From Megascapheus bottae (lineage: Eukaryota; Chordata; Mammalia; Rodentia; Geomyidae): a DNA stretch of 64,000 nucleotides. The translations under genes were made by a program, and so were the position numbers. A model generated the notes under the pieces. That model was not told the DNA's origin. It made no database searches and saw nothing but the letters and a program-made list of their open reading frames with translations. Shown here one piece after another: positions 42,565 to 52,730 of this stretch. The stretch covers positions 36,570,001 to 36,634,000 of the forward strand of contig JANJXV010000013.1 in assembly GCA_024803745.1 (NCBI GenBank), written 5' to 3'. Every line of letters begins with the position of its first letter. Position 1 is the first letter of the stretch.

Positions 42565-43738
42565 CTGTAGCTTCGAGGCGGAGGGGTGTTGCACAGAGAG
42601 TGGTCTTCTTCCATTGCTTCTTCCTAGGGTATAGAGTTTCAGAGTGAATCTGAGAGGGCCTTAGGTATCTGTGGACTTGATCTCTGTTTCACTTGGCTGT
42701 CACCTGGGTCCAACCAGCTCATTCATCCCGGTTATGAGGACCATCCAGGGGGCCTTCCCTGTCCCCTGAGAACCCAGGATAGATAGAAGCCTCATTCTCT
42801 TTTAACAAGGGGATTCCCTTCTCATAAGGCAGCCCCTTGTTTCCTGGCTCCCATGCCAGCTCTGGCTGACTCTGTGGGCCTTAGGTCTGAGGGCTGAATC
42901 CAGTCCTGGTATGGGTGAATGGTATAGGTGTAGAATGCTCAGGAATCTCTTTGGTTTGGTTGAACAAACCAAATGGAGAAAGTTGCTCAAACAAAGGTCC
43001 ACAGTAACAAGTGAACAAGAGGAAGAGCCAGACTGGTGTGAGGCCAAAGCTTGCAACCATTTTCCCATGTCACATTCCTTTCATCCTGAGGCCCAGTGTC
43101 TTGTAGCTGGGAGGGACTTGAGCCATTTGGATGAGAAGGGCAGCCATTCTAGTGACTGTTTTCTCTGTGCCCAAACAGGGGATGTCCTGCCATCCCTTAA
43201 ATCAGAGACCATGGGGGATCTTGCACAGTGCATTGGGGCAGAACGGAAATAAGTGATTTATCTTCTCTCAGTCTGGAACATGGTGAGTGTGCAAGTACAC
43301 GTGTGTTCCATCTGCCTTACTTGTTCCTCCTGAGAGACAGCTGGTCCTGTGCCCGACTTTGATTTATTTCTAGTAAAAAACAACCCAACCTGAAGATAAG
43401 AATTTACTCTAGCAAGATTGGAGGGTGAGATAATTCAGAGCTTTCAACCAGCTCATGTTAACTGGTCACTTATTCCACCCAAGAGTTCTCATGTGTGAGA
43501 AGTGAGTCCCAGGCTGAGGTGGGACAGCTTCCCAGGGGAAGCAGGGAGAACAGCAAACATTTTTAGGGGGAGCCTAGGTCTCCCCAGTGTAAATGTTGAG
43601 GAAGCTGGTGGCTGAGCCACTTGCAGAGGGTGGAAGGTTAGGGATTGTTAGCATATGTTTCAGGAACATTAATTTTGTAGTGAGTAGTGTACATATTATT
43701 TCAGGATGCCTTTCTTAGGTCATTTCTGAATTCTAAGT
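42565..43738. other. Repeat-poor unique block
   Basis: No repeat recognised over about 1.2 kb. The 113-residue open frame at 42911-43252 has no recognisable domain and lies in DNA without a visible exon structure. Confidence 0.4.
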
Positions 43739-43739
43739 C

Positions 43740-43945
43740 TTAAAAAACATGTATAAATTATACACAGCAATGGATCTCAAATGTCATATATTCACTTCTA
43801 TTCCCCCACAATTACCCTCTCTTGTTCTACCTCCCATTGGCCCCGTTTCTCTTCCCAAATAGTTCCTCTTCTTTTAACATAACAATCTCCAGTTCCAATC
43901 ATTCTTGCAACGGACATAATTTTATTCTTTTTATGGCTGGTAATA

Positions 43946-43998
<53 letters not shown>

Positions 43999-44348
43999 AT
44001 AAACTCATACTTTATTCATTCATTCATCCATTGGTTGGTACCTAGGCTCTCTGATTTGGCAGTGTGGATAATGCTGCTGTGGACATGGGTGTGTGTATGG
44101 GTATCTTTGCAATGCGATGACTTGGTTTCCTTCTGATGTGTATCCATAGATGGTTCAGTAGGATAATGTGTAGTCCTACTTTGATTTTTAAAAAAATAAA
44201 CCTTTATATTAGCTTCCATAGTGACTTAACTAATTTATATTCCTGCCAACTCTGTTTAAATGTCCACCTCCTCCTTCACCAGAATTTGTTATTATTTTCT
44301 TGATGATAAACATTCTGGCTGGGGTCAGATTTAATCTAACTCCAACTT
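43740..44348 (-). mobile_element. Old L1, 3' portion (antisense)
   Basis: L1 3' UTR, then ORF2 3' part in antisense: TTCATTCATCCATTGGTTGGTACC, GATAATGCTGCTGTGGACATGGG, TTCCATAGTGACTTAACTAATTTATATTCC, GATAAACATTCTGGCTGGGGTCAG. It is carried on at 44986 after a SINE cluster. The 3' edge is estimated. Confidence 0.85.
43949..43996. repeat. (TG)n microsatellite inside L1
   Basis: About 23 TG units within the L1 sequence. Confidence 0.98.
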
Positions 44349-44545
44349 TTTTTTTTTTGCCAGTCCTGAGCTTGAGCTCAGGGCGTGAGCACTGTCCTTG
44401 GACTTTCTCAAGGCTAGAGCTCTACCATTTGAGTCTCAGCACCACTTCCGACTTTTTTTTTCTATATATGTGGTAGTGAGGAATTGAATCCTGGACTTCG
44501 TGCATGCTAGGCAAGCACTCTTCCACTAGGCCAAACTCCTGGCCC
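44349..44545 (-). mobile_element. IDL-Geo SINE
   Basis: Antisense. T-run 44349-44360, GCCAGTCCTGAGCTTGAGCTC (Geo end), then the IDL part with degraded B box (GAATTGAATCCTGG, 44481-44494) and A-box region (CTTCCACTAGGCCAAACTCC). It pairs as an inverted repeat with 44695-44885. Confidence 0.93.
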
Positions 44546-44569
44546 TCTGACTACAAATTTTATTTATTT

Positions 44570-44694
44570 ACTTTTGTCCTGGAACTTGAACTCAGGGCCT
44601 GGATGCTTTTGTCCTTATGGTTAGTACTCTACTATTTGAGCCTCAGCTTCACCCCAGTTTGGGGGTATTTATTTGGAGATAAAAGTCCCATAGA
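44570..44694 (-). mobile_element. B1-like/Geo SINE, 3' part of a split copy
   Basis: Antisense Geo part plus the start of the B1 part, ending in GATAAAAGTCCCATAGA. It resumes at 44886. Confidence 0.92.
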
Positions 44695-44885
44695 GGGCCG
44701 GGAATTTGGCCTAGTGGTTAAAGTGCTTGCCTGGCATGCATGAAGACCCGGGTTCGATTCCTCGGTACCACATACATAGAAAAAAGCCAGAAGTGGTGCT
44801 GAGGCTCAAGTGGCAGAGCTCTAGCCTTGAGAAAGTCCAAGGACAGTGTTCAGGCCCTGAGCTCAAGCCCAGGACTGGCAAAAAA
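44695..44885 (+). mobile_element. Young IDL-Geo SINE inside another SINE
   Basis: About 190 bp, sense. IDL part: GGGCCGGGAATTTGGCCTAG to TACCACATACATAG. Geo part: AGCCAGAAGTGGTGCTGAGG to CCCAGGACTGGC plus A-tail. A perfect 14-bp TSD, AAAAGTCCCATAGA, lies at 44681-44694 and 44886-44899. Intact internal Pol III boxes suggest it was transcription-competent. Confidence 0.96.
44707..44761 (+). promoter_or_regulatory. Internal Pol III promoter (A and B boxes)
   Basis: A box TGGCCTAGTGG at 44707-44717 and a perfect B box GGTTCGATTCC at 44751-44761. The spacing is that of a tRNA-type type 2 promoter. No T4 terminator lies inside the SINE. Confidence 0.8.
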
Positions 44886-44985
44886 AAAAGTCCCATAGAT
44901 TTTCCTGCTCAGAATGGCATCAATCCTGAGATCTTAGCCCCTTAAGTAGCTAGAATTATAGCACGAGATACTGGCATTGGGCTAA
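44886..44985 (-). mobile_element. B1-like/Geo SINE, 5' part of the split copy
   Basis: Begins with the duplicated AAAAGTCCCATAGA, then GATCTTAGCCCCTTAAGTAGC and ATACTGGCATTGGGC: the antisense B1-like half. Confidence 0.9.
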
Positions 44986-45110
44986 TCTCAGTGTATTTTT
45001 AGTTCACCAATAGCTAAATGTTGGCTTTGTGTCATGTATTATTGGCCATTTGTATTGCTTCTTTTAAGAATAATATAGAAGTTCATTTACCCAGTTATTG
45101 GATTGTTTTC
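44986..45110 (-). mobile_element. Old L1, continuation (antisense)
   Basis: CAATAGCTAAATGTTGGC, ATTATTGGCCATTTGTATTGCTTC, ACCCAGTTATTGGATTGTTTT continue ORF2 in antisense from 44348. It stops at the inversion junction. Confidence 0.85.
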
Positions 45111-45396
45111 CATCTAAAGTGAATCAAAGACTTTAATGTCAGATCTGAAACTTGGAAAGTACTAGAAGAAAACAAGGAAAATACCTCAAGAGAAAGGCAG
45201 AGGCAACAACTTTCTGGGTAGGGTTTCATTGACTAGAGTGAGAGACAGTCTACAGAATGATAAGAAATCTTGGTCAACATTTATGTAATGCATTTAAATC
45301 CATGATGCATGGAAAAACTCAGGAGATTAAATATGAAAAGAATATATGAAAAACTTTAGAAATGAAATACCCAAAGAACAAATAATCCATTCTGGG
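45111..45396 (+). mobile_element. Old L1, inverted 5' segment
   Basis: ORF2 sequence in the opposite orientation: ACTTTAATGTCAGATCTGAAAC, GTACTAGAAGAAAACAAGG, CAGAGGCAACAAC, ATATGAAAAACTTTAG, CAAATAATCCATTC. Its end lies at about the ORF2 position where the antisense part begins, as expected from twin priming. Confidence 0.85.
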
Positions 45397-45785
45397 TCTT
45401 GATTCCCTAGTAGAAGTGACAGACTCTCAGCTCCAGCTGAAATAAAGTTGTAAGACGAAGGTTTTCCCTATATAATACCTTAATGCTGACTTTTGATTGT
45501 GAAGGGGACATTATGAAGTAACTGGCCCCCATGGAATCAATGTCCAGAAGTAACACAGTCAAGGCCTGGTAGCTCTTTAGTGGTAGTGACTATGGCCTCT
45601 CTGAAAAAGCAGATGGGGACTGGGAAGTATTCTTGATGGCTGTAATAGTATTCTGTTATTATAATGAGATGCCTTAAAATTGAGAAACCTATAAAGATGT
45701 TTGTGTAGCTCAGAGTTCACAGTTCTGAAGGCAGAAAGTACAAACAGCCTGGTACTGGCTCTGGTGAGAGCTCTTTGTCTACATC
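45397..45785. other. Unique sequence
   Basis: Nothing recognised. Confidence 0.35.
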
Positions 45786-45800
45786 AAATTATGGTGGATG

Positions 45801-46083
45801 AGCTGGGCGCAGTGGCTCACGATTGTAATCCCTAGGTACTCAGGAAGCTGAGATCTGAGGATAGCAGTTCAAAGCCAGCCTGGGCACTAAAGACTGTGAG
45901 ACTCTTATCTCCAATTAATCATTAGAAAACCCAAAGTGGTGCTGTGGCTCCAAGGGTAGGGATGTGGCCTGGAGTTAAAGAGCTCAGGGACAAAGCCCAG
46001 GCCCAAGGGTAGGGTGGTAGCCTTGAGCTGAAGAGCACAGAGACAGCACCCAGGTCCAGAGTTCAAGCCCCATACTGACAAAA
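45801..46083 (+). mobile_element. B1-like/Geo SINE with internal tandem duplication
   Basis: 283 bp, longer than its relatives because a Geo segment of about 53-57 bp is doubled (45951-46003 and 46004-46062, both beginning CAAGGGTAGGG). Flanks AAATTATGGTGGATG (45786-45800) and AAATTATGATGGATG (46084-46098) are a TSD with one mismatch. Confidence 0.92.
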
Positions 46084-46098
46084 AAATTATGATGGATG

Positions 46099-46405
46099 GG
46101 GTCATGTCTTTTATACTGACTTCCTTGATAGAAGTAACCAGAACCCAAGGGGGACTACGTCAGTATCTTCTGAGAGTAGCTGTCCCAAGAACTCAACCAT
46201 ACTATAGCAGGCCCCACCACTTAAAGATCACCACCTCTGTATAATCTTACTGAGAATCAGGCTTCTGTCACTGGAACTCTTAGGGACAGAACACATTCAA
46301 ACCATAGCGGTGGTGAATTTTCCATGTGTGGCTCACTGACCTCCTGGAGATTTGTGAACCATCTAGTAGGCTTTACATTTGTTGATGTTTGCTCAGTAGG
46401 CTAGT
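46099..46405. other. Unique sequence
   Basis: Nothing recognised. Confidence 0.35.
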
Positions 46406-47136
46406 CCATCTTGGGATTGTTCTATCAGTGCTTACAAAAAATAGGTGCTGTCCTATAGCTGGGAGGAGCTGATTAAATGCTAGTTAGATTGTGTTGGGTG
46501 ATGACTGTCAAGTTCTTCTATGTTCCTATTAATATTCTGTTGAATTGTTACATCATTTGTTGAAGGAGGCATGTTGTCTCCAACCTTAATTATGTATTTC
46601 TCTGTTTCTGCTTTCCAGTTCTATTGGTTTTTGCTTCTCACTTACTTTGAAGCTCCATTGCTTGCTGCATACGTGTTCAGGATTGCTATGTGTTCCATGT
46701 GGGTTGACTAATCATTACACAATACTCTACTTCTCTGTGAAATTTACGTCATCTCTGCTGTAAATTTTACTTTGTCTGATATTCATCGTGTTACCTTACT
46801 TTCTTTAAAGTTTATAGGACATGCCTATTTCTATCCCCCCTCTTCTTTTTAAATTTCCACACTACCAATATCATCATGCTGATATTTCCTGACTTCATTT
46901 CTGTATCAAGACTACTTGAATGGCAACACAACTTAAATATACCATTTTATTTTTGTTCATTCTGTTTTGTGCTTCTGTTATTTTATCTGACTTCCTGAGA
47001 GCTATTAGATCAATTTTCTTTTTAGGATCCCAGTTACCTTGTTTTGCCTGTATCCCTTTGATTGCTCTTTTCCTGGTTGCTGTGGATATTACCTCTTCCG
47101 TCCAAATCTTGTCACAGTACAGTAGTATTGACCTAC

Positions 47137-47139
<3 letters not shown>

Positions 47140-47195
<56 letters not shown>
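47140..47195. repeat. (TG)n microsatellite at a SINE tail
   Basis: About 28 TG units joined to the Geo 3' end of the SINE at 47196. Confidence 0.98.
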
Positions 47196-47196
<1 letters not shown>

Positions 47197-47406
47197 TGAG
47201 GCTTGAACTTGGGGTCTGGGCACTGTCCCTGAACTCTTTTGTTCAGTGCTAGCTCTCTAACACTTTGAGACACAGTGTCACTTCTGTTTCTCTGGTGATT
47301 TATTGGAGATAAAAGTCTTACAGACTTCTCTGCCTAGGGTGATTTTAAACAATGATTCTCAGATCCAAGCCTCCTGAGTAGCGAGGATTACAGGTTTGAG
47401 CCTCGA
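47196..47406 (-). mobile_element. B1-like/Geo composite SINE in L1
   Basis: Antisense: GAGGCTTGAACTTGGGGTCTG, TTGGAGATAAAAGTCTTACAG, GCCTCCTGAGTAGCGAGGATTACAGG. Confidence 0.92.
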
Positions 47407-47983
47407 ATTCTCATTGAAGCTTACCTTTTTAATGTACCTGTAACCTCAAGTCCATTAGAATCATATTGTTTCTGGGCTTTCTGGCTAAGATCAAGTATAG
47501 AATTATATCAGTGTTATAATTTTTGCTGTCAAACATGATTTGGAAACCTCAGCATAAAAAAGACTATTAATTTAACTCAGTTTTTATCTTGCTATGTCTT
47601 TATTTCCTACTGTTCTAAGATTCTTTCTTTTGTCATTTTCTTTTTGCTGAGGAACTTTCCTTACCTAGCCTTAGTGTTTGCTGGTGATAAATCTCTTAGT
47701 TACTGTAATATGAGAATGCCATGATTTCCCATTTAATTCTGAAGGCCATTTTGTTGATATTGGAGTCTGAGCTGACAGATCTTATTGAACGACTCTTGTG
47801 CGACTTCCTTTCTGATGAGAAATCCACTGTCTTTCAAATTGCTTTCAGGTAAGCTGTTGTTTTGCCAAGGTTACATTTAAAATTCTTTGTCTTTATCTTA
47901 TAGGAGTTTGACTCTTATATGCCTTGGCATGACTTTCTTTGACTTTATCTTGTTAAGCGTTTGCTGCTCAGTGCGCGTGTGCA

Positions 47984-47987
<4 letters not shown>

Positions 47988-48053
<66 letters not shown>
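47988..48053. repeat. (TG)n microsatellite at a SINE tail
   Basis: About 33 TG units with one CG interruption and GCGCGTGTGC at the start. It abuts the SINE at 48057. Confidence 0.98.
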
Positions 48054-48056
<3 letters not shown>

Positions 48057-48214
48057 TCGAGGCTGGTGCTCTCCTCCACATCCTTCATTTTCCTGCTGGT
48101 TATTTGGAGAGAAGTGTCTATGGAGTTTTTTGCCTCAGCTGTCTTTGAACTTTGATCCTCATATCTCAGCCTCCTGAGTGGCTAGGTTTACCGGTGTGAT
48201 CCACTGGTACCCAG
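48057..48214 (-). mobile_element. B1-like/Geo SINE lacking its Geo end
   Basis: Antisense. The Geo 3' end is lost at the TG array. The B1-like part is clear (CTCATATCTCAGCCTCCTGAG, CCACTGGTACCCAGC). Confidence 0.88.
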
Positions 48215-48377
48215 CTAAGGTACTTATCTTTTGCAAGTTTGAAAAACTTTTGACCATTACTTCTTCACATACTTCTTCAGTCCTTTGCTCTTTCTCCTCT
48301 CCTGGAACTCTAGTGAGATAAATGTCAGGCCTTTTGTTATACTTCCTTCCACAGGTTCTTGAAGGTTTGTGATTTTT

Positions 48378-48601
48378 TTTGTTGGTGGGTCATGGGGTTT
48401 GAACTCTGGGCCTGGGTGCTGTCCCCGAGCTCTTCAGCTCAAGACTATCCCTTAAGCCTCAGTCCAATTTCCCATTTTCTAGTGGTTAATTGGAGATAAA
48501 AGTCTCACAGTCTTTAGTGCCAAAGCTGGCTTTGAACCATGATCCTCAGATCTCAGCCTCTTGAGTAGCTAGGATTACAGGTGTGAGCCACCACACCTGG
48601 C
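48378..48601 (-). mobile_element. B1-like/Geo composite SINE with perfect TSD
   Basis: Antisense, full length. The 16-bp duplication AAGGTTTGTGATTTTT lies at 48362-48377 and 48602-48617. Low divergence from the window's average copy; relatively young. Confidence 0.96.
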
Positions 48602-48749
48602 AAGGTTTGTGATTTTTAAAATCTAGCCTGTTATCTCTGATAATTTGGCTTAGTCATAACTATACTTATGTCTTCAAGTCCACTGATTCTTTCTTCCCTT
48701 GAAGAAAGAATTGGCTGTTGAGCCAATTCACTTTTTCTTTTTTTAAATT

Positions 48750-49160
48750 GAGATGGGAATTTAGTGCCTTCTACTTGCTAGGCAAGTGTTTGAATGAGCC
48801 ATGCCCCTAACACCCCTGTTCCAAGTCCTCCTTTTTGCTTCAGTTATTTATTTATTTTTTTTCAGGTAGAATCTTATACTTGTTTTGTTTAGGCTGTCCA
48901 AGGATCAAACCTTCCAGACTTCCTAAAGCCACTGAATGTCCAACCATAGGAATCTGACTGTCCTGCAGCATGGAAAAAGAAAGAGAGAAGAGAGAAAGGC
49001 ACTCCTAATGTGCAGCTGGGGTTACTAGCTTGGACCACCTTGCCTGGCCTTTTCTTTGAAATAGTCTTTCTCTCCTCCCTTCCCCACCAAAAAAACTGGC
49101 TTTGAATCCTGATCTCTTGGCTCTACCTCCCAAGTAGTGAGTCTTACAAGCATATGATTA
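48750..49160 (-). mobile_element. Old composite SINE remnants
   Basis: CTACTTGCTAGGCAAGTGTTTG and GAGCCATGCCCC are tRNA-like. Two B1-like antisense pieces (48865-48905 and 49025-49160, CTGGCTTTGAATCCTGATCTC) follow, with unexplained sequence between. Confidence 0.5.
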
Positions 49161-49480
49161 TTATTGTACATAATATAATGCCTGTAGGTTTTTGATGTAC
49201 TTACTGGGAGAGATAGCAAAGACATACATCTACTAAACTTTCCATGAGCTGAAGTACTGATACCTTTATGTTCTTTTCTTATTGTAACTATTGGATGCAG
49301 CAAAGAATATCAATTCCCAGCACATTGCTTTCTTGAAGCACAGAAGCAGAGAAGCTGGACTTGTCCCTAAGTTTCCAGTAATGATAGTTTTCTGTTTGGG
49401 GTAGAAATGGTTTTCTTCTTCTTTCTCTAAACCACACAGCACATCTTCTGAACACAACCGAGACCTTTCTCATTACCAGG
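49161..49480. other. Unique sequence
   Basis: Nothing recognised. Confidence 0.35.
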
Positions 49481-49725
49481 TTTTTTTTTTTTTTGGTTTT
49501 TGTTTTTTTGAACTGGTCTTGGGGCTTGAACTCAGGGCCTAGGCACTACTCTTGAGCTTCTTTTGCTTATGGATGGTACTCTACAACTTGAGCCACAACT
49601 GTATTTCTGCTGTTTTTGTTGGTTTTATTGGAGATAAGAGCCTCACAAACTTTCCTGCCTGGGATGGCTTTGAACTGTGATCCTCAGATCTAAGTCTCCT
49701 GGGTAGCTAGGATAACACCTAACCT
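49481..49725 (-). mobile_element. B1-like/Geo composite SINE
   Basis: Antisense with T-rich tail 49481-49510, GGGGCTTGAACTCAGGGCCTAGG, CTACAACTTGAGCCACAAC, CTCCTGGGTAGCTAGGATAAC. Confidence 0.92.
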
Positions 49726-49774
49726 GACTCTCATGACCTTTTTAAGCCACAAAAGCAATATCTGTTCTTTGCAG

Positions 49775-50150
49775 ATGTACTGTACACAGATAATCCCGTA
49801 TAATGTGCACATATGGTGTACATCCCATACAATGCACACACAATGTACAAATGTATGTGTAGGAATAGTATATTTTCTGCAGGTGTTGCTCCATACATGA
49901 AGGTTCCATATCTGTGGATTTAACTGATCATGGATTGAAGATATTTGAAATACGAATCTGCACTGAACCTATGCAGATGTTTTCCCTGTGCCATTGTTCT
50001 CTAAACAGTACAGTATAATAGCTACTTACTCGGGGTTTATATTGTGTAAGATGATATACAAATGCTGTCAAGTTATATAAGGGATTTGAGCATCCATAGA
50101 TTTTGGTATGGAGAGGCTTGGGACCAAATGGTCCTATAGATAATGACAGA
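49775..50150 (-). mobile_element. MER2-type Tigger DNA transposon
   Basis: GTTCCATATCTGTGGATTTAAC, TCATGGATTGAAGATATTTG, TATATAAGGGATTTGAGCATCC and ATAGATTTTGGTATGG..GGGACCAA follow the MER2 (TcMar-Tigger) terminal sequences in inverted order. Non-autonomous; no transposase frame. A TATAATGTGCACATA-type local repeat lies at 49797-49850. Confidence 0.78.
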
Positions 50151-50229
50151 TAATGCTCTTTCTACATAGAGCATGCAAATATGGGATTTCCTACATTTAT
50201 ACAATAAAAATGTGACTGGCTTTTCAGTT

Positions 50230-50515
50230 TGGCAACCTGCTTTTTTGTTTATTTTTACTTAACTAGATATCTTAATATCGTTCCATTCCAATAAATAGAG
50301 TTTTAGATGATCTCTGTAATGGTTACATAAAATCCCATGGCCAAAGCTGAGCTATTTACATATCTCTTCCTTCTGGTAGCAAATGGAGATTATTTCCAAT
50401 TATTTCTACTGTAAGTCATTCTGAACAGAACAAGTTCTTTGTAGATATCCATTGTGTACTTGACTGATTATCTTCAGATAATCCCTTAGAAGTGGAATTG
50501 TTTGGCAGTAGGAGA
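50230..50515 (-). mobile_element. Ancient L1 fragment
   Basis: TAATGGTTACATAAAATCCCATGG, GAGATTATTTCCAATTATTTC, CAGATAATCCCTTAGAAGTGGAATTG is the antisense ORF2 3' layout of old L1. Confidence 0.65.
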
Positions 50516-51694
50516 CATACATTTTTAGAGAAAAAAAAGCCTTTGATACATATCTTTACTTCTCATTCTGCTCTTAACCCTAGTTCCAACTGTGTGGCAC
50601 TCATTTGGCTCTGGAGTGATCCCATGCACAGAACACCAAGAATGCCCCATCTTTACTCTCCCCTCTGCTCTCAACTCCTCTGTCCAATCATGCTGGCTTT
50701 CAATGGCCATATTTCACTTGCTTTCATCCATTCATTCATGACTCAGTAGAGCTTCTGAACACAAGTGGCAAGTATTTCATTATAAGGTCAAGTGTTGCCA
50801 AAGCCCTAGATGTGAAGCACTAAGATTTAGGGGGTAGTTGTGTTCAGGCAGCTTCTTCCATTCCAGTGACCTCTGACCTGAGAGAGAAGAAAAATGGAGA
50901 TGTATAAAGGAAGAGGGTCAACCATGAGTATGAGTGAACTTCCCTCTCACCCTGCCCTATTCCTGTGATGTAACTTGGCCAGAGAGCCACAGTAGGATCT
51001 GCAGTCAGTCAGGAAATCCAGATCTAGCTTGACAGGGTGAAGATAGCAGTTACAGGTAAGTTCTTAACTCATCATGGAAGTCCCCCTGGGATTGTGATGT
51101 GTTGAGGAAGGAAAAGGCACTGAGACAGCCTTGCAGGCTTCTCAAGGTCTCCAGATGCTTAGCCATAGGCACCTGGATGTCCTATAGCATGAATGGAATA
51201 TACAGGGGAGGAGGAGGAGAGAAGGAGAAGGAAACCCAGACCGGAAAGGCCTGCAGGAGGCTGGATGGCAAGGTAGGATGGAGGGTAATGGACCACACTT
51301 CCAGGTGTCTGAAGAAGACAAGGAAATATCCCAGCCTGCCTGCACAGGCAGGACTAGGGATGATGCGATACAGAGGCCAGTAGGCTTCTGACCAATTCAG
51401 AGAAGGAAATTCTTTCATTGTACACTAATACTTGTACACATTCTCTTCTCTCCCTCTCTGTCTCCATGTGTCTTTCTCTCTCTGTGTGTCTATGTCTGTC
51501 TGTCTTTCTGTCTCTCTCCTGAAATGGTGATTGAAGAGCACTGATGACGTATTCCACTTGAAAGATTAATTGTACCTAAGAAAATAGATTTTCTGGTTTT
51601 GAATTTTTACACCTTTCATCACAAATGTGCCTCTCATTTAGTTTTATGTTATATATGTAGGGTGGTTAACAAACATTCTAAAGTCCCATTATGT
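50516..51694. other. Unique block, donor-like site at 51056
   Basis: No repeat recognised, apart from CT/TG-rich simple DNA at 51440-51520. GTTACAGGTAAGTTC has a good donor consensus (GT at 51056), but no exon with product can be assigned. Confidence 0.4.
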
Positions 51695-51708
51695 TCAGGC
51701 AAGCAATT

Positions 51709-51898
51709 ATTTTGCCAGTCCTGGGCTTGAACTCAGGGCCTGAGCACTGCCCTTGGACTTTCTCAAGGATAGAGCTCTAATACTTGAGACTCAGCACCAC
51801 TTTTGGCTTTTTATAAATGTATTTGGTACCAAGGAATCGAATCCGGGCCTTTGTGCATGCTAGGAAGCACTCAATCACTAGGCCAAACTCCGAGACCC
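51709..51898 (-). mobile_element. Young IDL-Geo SINE with perfect TSD
   Basis: Antisense, full length. TSD TCAGGCAAGCAATT at 51695-51708 and 51899-51912. The B box, read on the minus strand, is GATTCGATTCC, one base off the consensus. Confidence 0.95.
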
Positions 51899-51912
51899 TC
51901 AGGCAAGCAATT

Positions 51913-52478
51913 TTAAGGACTACCAATATTATGTAAAGCAAATGAAAACCAATTGATGGGAGTACAGAGGCAAACAAGGGGGAATGCAGGGAACCCTCAC
52001 TATTAAGAAGATGCAGGATTGCCATGTATGGTTGTGCAATGTGCACATTGTGCAAATGTGTGGGCCAAGGACCCCCTTGGATGTTGAAATCCAGCCCAGG
52101 CTCCACTTATCAAGACCCAGGCTCTGGCAGAGCTCGGTGCTTATTTGCACAAAGTACAGTCTGTTTACAAGTCACTAAGCAGCAAAGGCTTCATTCGAAT
52201 TCATCTCCCTGGATGGATGACCTTTTGAATCTAGGTCACATAAAGGCAGGTGATGGCCATGCATGAGCACACTTGCAAACCACAGTAAGTGTTACCAGTC
52301 CATGGAGTCTGGCTTTCTATTTTGAGTGCCCAGTTTGCTGATAAATTCCAAAACAGGTTCAGTATGTTTCCTTTCCCCTGATGGAGGACATTGTAGCTTA
52401 AGTGTGGCCGGGCCAGCAGTGTGTTGGGAGAGCAGTGACAGGCAATGCCATTCAACTCTGGAGAATGGACCAGGTAAG
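51913..52478. other. Unique sequence
   Basis: Nothing recognised. CCAGGTAAGA near 52469-52478 is donor-like only. Confidence 0.35.
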
Positions 52479-52479
52479 A

Positions 52480-52545
52480 CTAACCAATCCTCCAACCTCA
52501 GGCATCTGAGTGCTGTGATTACAGGCATATACTACCACATCCGGA
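52480..52545 (-). mobile_element. B1-like SINE fragment
   Basis: AATCCTCCAACCTCAGGCATCTGAGTGCTGTGATTACAGGC: antisense B1-like 5' part only. Confidence 0.65.
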
Positions 52546-52609
52546 CACTGATGTGAGTTTTAGGGTAGCTATAAATATCAGCAGGAGGACAGCCTTTGTG
52601 GTCATTATT

Positions 52610-52730
52610 TGACAATCATGAAAACAGCATCTTTATTTTATAATCAGGAAATGTTGCTCTTGAGCAGTGATTGCTCAGAGGTCACAAGGCTGTAGAGCTG
52701 GGACTCAAATATGAAGCTTCCTGGCTGTGG
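52610..52730 (-). mobile_element. MIR fragment
   Basis: CATCTTTATTTTATAATCAGGAAATG, GATTGCTCAGAGGTCACAAGGC, AGAGCTGGGACTCAAATATG: antisense MIR. Confidence 0.75.

Larger units (their letters stand above)
46410..48745 (-). mobile_element. Ancient L1 (ORF2 5' and ORF1 region), heavily interrupted
   Basis: Antisense blocks at 46410-47139, 47407-47987, 48215-48377 and 48602-48745 follow an L1 in order: TTTTGCTTCTCACTTACTTTGAAGC, TTTGTCTGATATTCATCG, TGATGAGAAATCCACTGTC, ACCATTACTTCTTCACATACTTC, TGTCTTCAAGTCCACTGATTC. I read this as the ORF2 5' part running into ORF1. Three SINEs and two TG arrays interrupt it. Confidence 0.8.

Noticed and set aside
42911..43252. 113-residue frame in unique DNA
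   Set aside because: No known motif, no supporting splice or start context; length is within chance expectation for this many frames.
44695..44765. Possible tRNA-Ala gene
   Set aside because: The tRNA-like part continues into the Geo module, has an A-tail and a TSD; it is a SINE, not a tRNA gene.
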